DNA of 9,001 nucleotides from Phascolarctobacterium sp. (GTDB lineage Bacteria > Bacillota > Negativicutes > Acidaminococcales > Acidaminococcaceae): the NCBI GenBank assembly GCA_022718015.1, contig JAIHZV010000035.1:1-9001 (forward strand), written 5' to 3'. Numbering within the stretch: position 1 is the first letter of the stretch; every line of letters starts with the position of its first letter. The position numbers were made by a program, and so were the translations under genes. Positions 1 through 4,902 of the stretch are shown here, in pieces. The notes under the pieces were generated by a model. That model was not told the origin of the DNA. It did no database searches and saw only the letters and a list, made by a program, of their open reading frames with translations.

Positions 1-1955
1 TCAAGAGCTACCTTTACGTCGCCGTTAACGGTGGTGCTGCCTGCATAGCTGTAAATACCTGCGGTAGAGTCATCGCCCTTAATGTCCATATCTACATTGC
101 CGTCAACAGTCAGGCTGCCCTTGGTCTGACGGATACCCTGTGCACCCTGGCCGCTCTTTGTGCTATCGAGCTTAATAACCAGCTTGTCAGCCTTCACGGT
201 GCTGTTTGCATCTACATCCTGTGCAATGCCTGCATTACCCTTGCTGGCATCAGTTACATTAACAGTCAGAGTTTTGCCACTGGCATCAACAGCAGTGTCC
301 TTAGCAAAATTCATACCCTTAGCGCCTTCGCCGCTTACGTTAATGGAAGTATCCTCGGTAAATTTATAGCTACCGTCGCCTTGGATAACATCTGCCTCGG
401 CATATTCCGTATCCTTGTCTGCATCACCGGTCAGCGTAGAAGCAAAATTGGTAGCAGCAGGCTTGGTGTAAGAACCCTTGCCGTTATCGGCAAACTGAAT
501 CTTGCCGCTCTTAATAGTTACGCTGTCATTGGTCAGACCGCCAACAATTTTAACAGTGCCCAACAGGTTTTCCGGATTATTTACATAATCGCTATAGGTC
601 AGCTTGCCTGCCAGTGCATTCAGAACACTGTTCAGTTTTGCGCTGTCTTTGGTATCTATTTTGCTGCTATCAGTTACCATGTTGATAGCAGAATCCTTTT
701 CTGCATTGCGGATGATGACATCACCGGCAGTATAATCTGCGGAAGCAGAGCCATCATTGTTGTGCTTATAGAATACAGTCGTATAACCGCTGTAATTGTT
801 GATATCAATAGCAGCTGCATCATCTTGGAAAATCAAGCCAGCATTTCCTGCACTACTGCCACCATTAAGTTTATTAATATGGGAAACTCCATCATATTTT
901 CCATAATGCGGTGCAGATTGCTGAGGTACTTCACCTAAGCTTATGCCATTAGTTAAGGACAGCGCCTTATGATTCCAGGTTGCATTATTTTGCACCCACA
1001 GATTTACTTCACCAGCCTGATCTGCACCAGTATTATCAACTACGCCAGTCCAGGAAGACTGTTCATTCGTCAATGCCACATTAGTCTGACCACTGCGATA
1101 GAAATAATCGCCGCCATTGCCATCACGCATGGTCAAAATATTGCCATTGATAACAACCTTATTATCTTTAGCAATAGTGCCATCAGTATTAATATTTACA
1201 GTACCACCATAGTTAGCAATGCTATAAAATGCCTCCGTCATATCCTCAGGGGTATCAATATTTACATCACCATTAGTAGTAATAGTCGCGAGTTTATAAT
1301 CATCAGCATATTCGGTGCTGCCAGTAGTTTTTAACGCTTTATAATACGGGTCTGTAACTAAGGCACTACCTTTTACGGCTAGGTCAAGATTGCCATTGAT
1401 AATTACATCACCCGACAAGCCTGCACGAATACCTACAGGCTGCCAGCGAGCACCCTTATAGCTAGAATAACCACCATGGATATTGCTAGCAGTTACGCCC
1501 CACTCACCTTCAACAGATTTATCACGCATGGTAACATTGCCGTCAAAGGTCACAGTACCACGCTTATCAACAACTTCGTCAAAGTTACCTTCCATCCAGC
1601 CTGCTTTTATAGCAATGGCTGACCAGTCAGTACTATGCATAATAACCTTAAAGTTATCTTTAATAATAACTGAACCTGGAACAGTACCATTATTAACAGC
1701 GGATTTAGGCTGACCAATATTGGATTTTACAAAAGTTACATCTTCACCAAAATCATAAACCAAAGCTCCATCAGCATTTTTGGCAACCTTAGAACCAAAT
1801 GTCTTACTATCATCTGACTCCATGCCCCAAATAACATCCATTGCTCCGCTATACGTAGCAGCAAATGCCTGCGGCATATAGCCAGCGGCAAGAATGCCGG
1901 CTGTTACAGCCAGCGCAAGCTTAGCCCTCCATGATTTTCTCGTAAATTTTTTCAT
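1..1955 (-). CDS. Autotransporter-like secreted surface protein, N-terminal part (runs off the left edge)
   Basis: The frame is open for 651 codons from an ATG at 1955 to the window edge, with no stop. A clear Shine-Dalgarno site (AAAGGAGG, then CAAATT) decides the start. Residues 1-32 form a signal peptide: basic N-region (MKKFTRKSWRAK), hydrophobic core, and predicted cleavage after AFA. The mature part is rich in Gly, Asn, Asp, Thr and Val and carries loosely repeated beta-strand turns, for example VTFDGNVTM (135-143), VIINGNLDL (184-192), VVINGNILTM (267-276) and LTVDGNVDM (615-623). A WTGVVDNTG segment lies at 302-310. This is typical of beta-helix passengers of type V autotransporters. 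The C-terminal beta-barrel would lie outside the window, so an adhesin or S-layer-like protein remains possible. Cargo and ligand are unknown. A cobalamin riboswitch and terminator precede the gene. Base composition is more AT-rich than in the molybdenum operon. Confidence 0.85.
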   Translation of the reverse strand, partial: MKKFTRKSWRAKLALAVTAGILAAGYMPQAFAATYSGAMDVIWGMESDDSKTFGSKVAKNADGALVYDFGEDVTFVKSNIGQPKSAVNNGTVPGSVIIKDNFKVIMHSTDWSAIAIKAGWMEGNFDEVVDKRGTVTFDGNVTMRDKSVEGEWGVTASNIHGGYSSYKGARWQPVGIRAGLSGDVIINGNLDLAVKGSALVTDPYYKALKTTGSTEYADDYKLATITTNGDVNIDTPEDMTEAFYSIANYGGTVNINTDGTIAKDNKVVINGNILTMRDGNGGDYFYRSGQTNVALTNEQSSWTGVVDNTGADQAGEVNLWVQNNATWNHKALSLTNGISLGEVPQQSAPHYGKYDGVSHINKLNGGSSAGNAGLIFQDDAAAIDINNYSGYTTVFYKHNNDGSASADYTAGDVIIRNAEKDSAINMVTDSSKIDTKDSAKLNSVLNALAGKLTYSDYVNNPENLLGTVKIVGGLTNDSVTIKSGKIQFADNGKGSYTKPAATNFASTLTGDADKDTEYAEADVIQGDGSYKFTEDTSINVSGEGAKGMNFAKDTAVDASGKTLTVNVTDASKGNAGIAQDVDANSTVKADKLVIKLDSTKSGQGAQGIRQTKGSLTVDGNVDMDIKGDDSTAGIYSYAGSTTVNGDVKVAL

Positions 1956-1989
1956 AATTTGCCTCCTTTGATACACTCATACAACTCAC

Positions 1990-2027
1990 AAAAAATAGCG
2001 CAGCTCAATAAAGCTCGAGTTGCGCTA
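1990..2027 (-). terminator. Intrinsic terminator in the autotransporter leader (riboswitch expression platform)
   Basis: On the minus strand the arm TAGCGCAACTC (2027-2017) pairs with GAGCTGCGCTA (2006-1996) across a 10-nt loop. There is one A-C mismatch, and six T residues follow (1995-1990). It lies between the cobalamin aptamer and the start codon, about 35 nt before the ATG, so it would stop transcription before the gene. This is the usual arrangement of a transcription-attenuating riboswitch. Confidence 0.85.
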
Positions 2028-2085
2028 CAATTTTATCTCTTTCAGCACAAATCTAGCGATAATAGGACACTCATTGTGTAGCTAG
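2023..2085 (-). promoter_or_regulatory. Candidate antiterminator / anti-antiterminator segment of the B12 riboswitch
   Basis: Two mutually exclusive pairings are visible upstream of the terminator. CGCTA (2058-2054) can pair with TAGCG (2027-2023), the base of the terminator stem, supported by ATTT/AAAT inside; this would block the terminator. Alternatively CTAGC (2085-2081) pairs with GCTAG (2057-2053), with ACAC/GTGT stacked inside; this would hide the antiterminator strand. The complementarities are read directly from the sequence. Their role in switching is inferred. Confidence 0.5.
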
Positions 2086-2136
2086 GATCACTAACATCAA
2101 TTAATAAAGTCCATTCTCGCAGATCTTTACTAAATA

Positions 2137-2308
2137 CCAATCCGTCAGTACCCTGGCTTAAAGTCATCGTCTCTACATCCCTTGGTAAGAGGTTAGTTTT
2201 TTTCCTAATGATGTGTTGACTCGTTATTACAGTTGCGGAACAGCGCTGAATTTACATCAGACTTCCCTGCAAAGCATTCCTCCCTGTGGGACGAAGCTGC
2301 CAAATTGG
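2137..2308 (-). promoter_or_regulatory. Cobalamin (adenosylcobalamin-type) riboswitch aptamer
   Basis: Read on the minus strand, the region matches the conserved core of cobalamin riboswitches. P1 is CCAAT (2308-2304) with ATTGG (2141-2137). P2 is formed by GCAGCTTC and GAATGCTTTGC, capped by a TCCC-ACA-GGGA hairpin. Next comes AGGGAA, then P3 with CTGA/TCAG around TGTAAAT, the diagnostic GCGCTG and CCGCAACTGTAA (2238-2227), and a P6-like stem AGTCA/TGACT with ACATC/GATGT. The 3' core is AAGCCAGGGTACTG (2158-2145), corresponding to the usual AAGCCAGGAGACC. The aptamer is about 172 nt, normal for the family. Known members mostly repress B12 synthesis and uptake genes when cobalamin is plentiful. 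Here the downstream gene is the autotransporter-like protein. The exact ligand form (adenosyl-, methyl- or hydroxocobalamin) cannot be read from the sequence. Confidence 0.9.
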
Positions 2309-2334
2309 CCGTTATATTTAATTATAATTAAGAG

Positions 2335-2404
2335 GCATATAAGTTAAAGGATTTTTATTTTATTGGCAAGCTTTATCCTTTAGGGGGGGTGCCACTTATA
2401 TTGC
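2335..2404 (-). other. Structured leader element with nested hairpins and a C7 run, upstream of the riboswitch
   Basis: Between the promoter and the cobalamin aptamer the transcript can form an outer stem ATATAAGT (2401-2394) with ACTTATAT (2344-2337), extended by a GC pair at its base. An inner stem is AAAGGAT (2381-2375) with ATCCTTT (2352-2346). TGGCA (2394-2390) is also complementary to TGCCA (2368-2364) in the inner loop, so a pseudoknot is possible. A run of seven C (2389-2383) lies in the 5' side. I do not recognise it as a known RNA family. The pairings are seen; any function is unknown. Confidence 0.45.
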
Positions 2405-2434
2405 ATCTCTTATTAGTATCAATTATCGAGTATG

Positions 2435-2463
2435 ATTTTAGCACGCCTTCACAGTTTTGTCAA
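2435..2463 (-). promoter_or_regulatory. Sigma-70-type promoter of the riboswitch-autotransporter transcript
   Basis: The -35 box TTGACA (2463-2458) is a perfect consensus match. It is separated by exactly 17 bp from the -10 box TAAAAT (2440-2435), which matches consensus at five of six positions. Transcription would start near 2429 and give a leader of roughly 470 nt before the ATG at 1955. The leader contains the nested hairpins, the B12 aptamer and the terminator. Confidence 0.8.
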
Positions 2464-2530
2464 TACTTTTATCTGAAATTTTCTTTTTTCTAGAACATAC
2501 ACAGTTTTGACTTTGAGTGCTTTATTCAGC

Positions 2531-2575
2531 AATAAAAAAATAAAGCACCAGTCTGTAGAACACAAACCAGTGCTT
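2531..2575 (-). terminator. Intrinsic terminator of the exbB-exbD-tonB operon
   Basis: Eighteen bases after the tonB stop codon the minus strand forms a 14-bp hairpin. The arms are AAGCACTGGTTTGT (2575-2562) and ACAGACTGGTGCTT (2556-2543), with three G-U pairs and a 5-nt loop. TATTTTTTTATT follows. This isolates tonB from the riboswitch transcript, whose own promoter begins at 2463. Confidence 0.9.
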
Positions 2576-2592
2576 CTGAAAAATATTTTCAC

Positions 2593-3288
2593 TTACCTCA
2601 AGTTAAACGTAATCGTTCTTCTTGTATTGCAGCGTACCTTTTTGCCATACTTATCCCTTGACGGGTCAAAGCGCCATTTATAGGCCGCCTGCACAACGCT
2701 ATCGTCAACTGCGCTGTTACCAGATGAAGCAACAACGGTTACACTCTCCGGCACGCCGTCAGCGCTGACGAGCACACGCACGCCTACAGAGCCGCTGATG
2801 CCCATGTTACGTGCAGATGCAGGATAGGACGGCTTGGCATCACGTATAAGACGTGGCGGACGGATAGGCACACCAGCGCCCTCACCCTGCCCGCTGCCTT
2901 GGGCGTTGCCTTCGCCACCGCCGCTGCCGCCACCGGAGCCGCCGCCTTCACCAGGGCCGGTGCCCGGCTTAGCAACAGACGATTTCGGTCCCGGGGCAGT
3001 TGCCTTCTTAACAACCTTCTTCTTATGTTCCTGCTTCGGCTTCAGCTTGTCATCGACGATATCTTCCTTATCCTCAATGACCTCCTCTTGCTCCTGCTGT
3101 TCTTCCTGTTCAATCTCTTCTTCCTCAGCCTGCTCTCCGCCGCCACCACCGGCCAGAGTAACCTCCAAAATTTCCGGCGGTGTCTGCGTAAAGTGATAGC
3201 CAAAGAAGCCGAGACCGGCAGCCACAACAAGATGAAGCGCTAAAGCTACTGCCAAGCCTTTGCCAAATCTTTGTTGTTCATCCTTCAT
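2593..3288 (-). CDS. tonB: TonB energy-transducing protein with Glu- and Gly-rich linker
   Basis: TonB couples the proton motive force harvested by ExbB-ExbD to outer-membrane TonB-dependent transporters. The 231-residue product has a short cytoplasmic N-terminus and one membrane anchor (about 11-30). The anchor keeps a His (H19) corresponding to the functional His of the E. coli TonB anchor; the Ser four residues before it is Ala here. A periplasmic spacer follows: acidic and Glu/Gln-rich (53-80), Lys-rich (81-95), then Gly-rich (111-139). The C-terminal TonB domain spans about 150-231 and includes the PSYPASAR motif (153-160), a GxSGSVGVRVLVSADG strand region and a YKWRFDP ending. The classical Pro-rich spacer is replaced by the Glu and Gly stretches. 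The ATG overlaps the exbD stop (ATGA), so translation is probably coupled. A strong terminator follows. The client transporter is not in the window. Confidence 0.93.
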   Translation of the reverse strand: MKDEQQRFGKGLAVALALHLVVAAGLGFFGYHFTQTPPEILEVTLAGGGGGEQAEEEEIEQEEQQEQEEVIEDKEDIVDDKLKPKQEHKKKVVKKATAPGPKSSVAKPGTGPGEGGGSGGGSGGGEGNAQGSGQGEGAGVPIRPPRLIRDAKPSYPASARNMGISGSVGVRVLVSADGVPESVTVVASSGNSAVDDSVVQAAYKWRFDPSRDKYGKKVRCNTRRTITFNLR

Positions 3289-3704
3289 TTGTAGCCACCT
3301 GCGCCTGAATCAGTAGCCAGGCCGAAACGAGTTACGCCTGCACCCTTCATTTTATCCATCAGCTGAATAATAGTTTTGTACGGAGCATCATCATCTGCGC
3401 GAATGATAACGGAGAAGGAAGAATCGCGCTTGCTTTCAGCAGCAGCATTCTGCACCAGCAGATCCATTTCAATCGGATTCTCGTCCAGATAAAGACTGCC
3501 ATCCGCCTTGATGGAAACGTTGAAATTGCTCTTGCTGACATTTTCAGAATGACGTGCCTGCGGCAGACGGATAGGAATAGTCTTAACCTCGCTCATATAC
3601 ATCGTACTGACGATAAAGAATACCAGCAGCAGGAAAATCATATCAATCATAGGACTCAGCATAATCTCGGGAGATTTCATCTCTCTCTTACGACGTCTAC
3701 GCAT
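3285..3704 (-). CDS. exbD: ExbD/TolR-family biopolymer transport protein
   Basis: ExbD is the periplasm-facing partner of the ExbB proton channel that drives TonB. The product (139 residues from the ATG) has a very basic cytoplasmic N-terminus (MRRRRKREMK) and a single membrane helix, LSPMIDMIFLLLVFFIV. The Asp in that helix corresponds to the essential proton-handling D25 of E. coli ExbD. A small periplasmic domain follows, containing FSVIIRADDDAPYKTII and a C-terminal VTRFGLAT strand. Length is normal for the family. I chose the ATG at 3704 over the in-frame TTG one codon upstream, because GGTG sits 6 nt before the ATG and ATG is preferred. The gene begins 15 nt after exbB and overlaps tonB by 4 nt. 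A TolR or MotB-like role is less likely given the TonB partner. Confidence 0.93.
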   Translation of the reverse strand: MRRRRKREMKSPEIMLSPMIDMIFLLLVFFIVSTMYMSEVKTIPIRLPQARHSENVSKSNFNVSIKADGSLYLDENPIEMDLLVQNAAAESKRDSSFSVIIRADDDAPYKTIIQLMDKMKGAGVTRFGLATDSGAGGYK

Positions 3705-3719
3705 CAATTACACCGCCCC

Positions 3720-4355
3720 TCATTTATTACGCAAATGCTCATCTTTAGCTTGGATAATATCCACCAGAGTATCAGCAACCTCGTTAATATTCAGGGTTTC
3801 AGTTTTAATTTTGCTGGTCAGATAGGCATGGATGCACATACCCATAATCGCAATACACAGACCAAAAACCGTGGTAATCAGCGCTTCACCGATACCGGAT
3901 GTTACAGCCATAGGGTTCTGGGTTCTTTCGTTCAAAGCGTTGAAGGAAGAAATCATACCGGTAATGGTACCCAAAAGACCAAGCATCGGCGACAGACCGA
4001 TAACAACGTTCAGATAGTTGATATTTTTTTCAAGACTGTCGATAATACGGTCAGCCTTGGTATAAACAATAGTATCCAGACGAGCGCCCAGGTCATCCTC
4101 GATATCCATGATATCAGCAGCCATCTTCGCTGCCTCGCCCTTGTTCTCATCTGCCAGCTGACGTGCGCCGACAAGATTAAAATCATTCAGCAGACGGCAG
4201 AAATTGCTGGCAAATTCATTGCCGGACAAAGCGTTCTTATAAAACAGATAACGCTCCACGCCAATAGCAATTGCAGCAAAGGAACACAGCAGCAGCGGCC
4301 ACATGCACGGACCACCCTTTAAAAAATAATCAATCGCTCCAGTAAAAATACTCAT
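3720..4355 (-). CDS. exbB: ExbB/TolQ/MotA-family proton channel protein
   Basis: ExbB forms the inner-membrane proton channel that, with ExbD, powers TonB. The 211-residue product has the family's three-helix layout. Helix 1 is at about 18-38 (MWPLLLCSFAAIAIGVERYLF). A long cytoplasmic segment follows. Helix 2 is at about 115-137 with the conserved GLSPMLGLLGTITGMISSF signature, and helix 3 at about 154-178 (GIGEALITTVFGLCIAIMGM). The signature and the ITTVFGL segment include the Thr/Pro/Gly positions typical of MotA/TolQ/ExbB channels. The ATG at 4355 follows AGAAGG with a 7-nt spacer. It is the first gene of its own operon, with a near-consensus promoter at 4494-4466. No Fur-like operator was recognised, so regulation by iron is not shown. 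Confidence 0.94.
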   Translation of the reverse strand: MSIFTGAIDYFLKGGPCMWPLLLCSFAAIAIGVERYLFYKNALSGNEFASNFCRLLNDFNLVGARQLADENKGEAAKMAADIMDIEDDLGARLDTIVYTKADRIIDSLEKNINYLNVVIGLSPMLGLLGTITGMISSFNALNERTQNPMAVTSGIGEALITTVFGLCIAIMGMCIHAYLTSKIKTETLNINEVADTLVDIIQAKDEHLRNK

Positions 4356-4465
4356 ACTTTAACCTTCTTTCCGCAAAAAATACTCATCAAAAAAACATAA
4401 GCTACAAGCATACATATCAACTGAGCTTAAAATTAACATCATTTGCTAATAGCTATACGGATTAT

Positions 4466-4494
4466 ATTATACAACCTAAGAAAGCCTTGGTCAA
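4466..4494 (-). promoter_or_regulatory. Promoter of the exbB-exbD-tonB operon
   Basis: The -35 box TTGACC (4494-4489) is followed after exactly 17 bp by a perfect -10 box TATAAT (4471-4466). Predicted transcription starts near 4459, giving a leader of about 100 nt before exbB. No strong hairpin or terminator is obvious in that leader. The promoter lies just downstream of the molybdenum operon's terminator, so the TonB genes form a separate unit. Confidence 0.85.
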
Positions 4495-4500
4495 GTATAA

Positions 4501-4516
4501 TGTCACATTTTTGACA
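4501..4516. promoter_or_regulatory. 16-bp inverted repeat next to the exbB promoter, possible CRP/FNR-type operator
   Basis: TGTCA (4501-4505) and TGACA (4512-4516) form a perfect inverted repeat with a 6-bp spacer. This is the architecture of CRP/FNR-family sites (five-base arms, 6-bp spacer). It is centred about 49-50 bp upstream of the predicted exbB start and abuts the -35 box. It also overlaps the T-rich tail of the preceding terminator, so part of the symmetry may be chance. No matching regulator is in the window. Confidence 0.35.
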
Positions 4517-4549
4517 AAAGAAAGAGCTATCACAAAGCTGTGACAGCTC
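4513..4549 (-). terminator. Intrinsic terminator of the molybdenum operon
   Basis: Six bases after the stop codon of the ModE-like gene, GAGCTGTCACA (4549-4539) pairs with TGTGATAGCTC (4534-4524). The stem is 11 bp with one G-U pair and a tight 4-nt loop. TTTCTTTTGTC follows. It marks the 3' end of the moa-mod transcript. Confidence 0.85.
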
Positions 4550-4555
4550 AAACTC

Positions 4556-4900
4556 TTATTTAAAATACTTCGCGAACGCTCTCTCCGCCGCCTCCTGCAC
4601 TGCCATGTCAAACGCAGTATACCGCTCAAGCAGCTGGCGTCCCTCGTCCGTCAGCACCGTTCCGCCGCCGCTAGCGCCGCCTGTGCTGCCATGCACGAGC
4701 GCAAAGCCAAGGTCAGCCTCTGCATGACGCAATATCTTCCACGCCTTGCTCGACGACATGCCCATCGACTTATAGGCCGCCGAAAGCGAACCAGTCGCGG
4801 CAATGCGGCGCAGCAGCTCGGCCACGCCCTTGCCGAAGTCTATTTCGTTATTATAAACGCGCACCTTGACATGATAATGCTCAGGTGCCTTATAAGCCAT
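4556..4900 (-). CDS. Single-domain ModE-like winged-helix DNA-binding protein
   Basis: The 114-residue product matches the N-terminal DNA-binding half of the molybdate regulator ModE. It has a LysR-like helix-turn-helix at about 28-60 (LLRRIAATGSLSAAYKSMGMSSSKAWKIL). A wing follows, containing the Gly-rich loop STGGASGGGTVLT (72-84), which is highly typical of ModE and related proteins. A C-terminal helix completes it. The ModE C-terminal TOBE/molbindin domains that bind molybdate are absent, so how it would sense metal is not evident. I chose the ATG at 4900 (MAYKAPEH); the frame extends 20 codons further upstream, but that segment overlaps the preceding gene and looks non-native. It starts 2 nt after the MoeA-like gene and is last in the operon. 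Autoregulation of this operon is a plausible inference. Confidence 0.85.
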   Translation of the reverse strand: MAYKAPEHYHVKVRVYNNEIDFGKGVAELLRRIAATGSLSAAYKSMGMSSSKAWKILRHAEADLGFALVHGSTGGASGGGTVLTDEGRQLLERYTAFDMAVQEAAERAFAKYFK

Positions 4901-4902
4901 GC

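Noticed and set aside
381..1334. Two plus-strand open frames opposite the autotransporter gene
   Set aside because: The minus frame is continuously open with a signal peptide and beta-helix repeats. The plus frames are Ile/Ser-rich mirror products without start signals.
2262..2310. Plus-strand resemblance to a c-di-GMP-I (GEMM) riboswitch: GCAAAGCATTCC followed by GTGGGACGAAG
   Set aside because: The resemblance is partial, lacks the second GEMM stem, and is the reverse complement of the P2 region of the much better matching cobalamin aptamer. No plus-strand gene follows.
2517..2548. Perfect 10-bp inverted repeat GTGCTTTATT / AATAAAGCAC overlapping the tonB terminator
   Set aside because: It could compete with the terminator hairpin, but it would form only after the terminator has been transcribed and has no T-run of its own, so it is probably a by-product of the T-rich tail and the terminator arm.
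3549..4322. Plus-strand open frame (257 codons) opposite exbB and exbD
   Set aside because: It is a shadow of the ExbB-ExbD genes. The composition (His, Gln, Asn, Thr-rich) is not like a real protein and no promoter or ribosome-binding site supports it.
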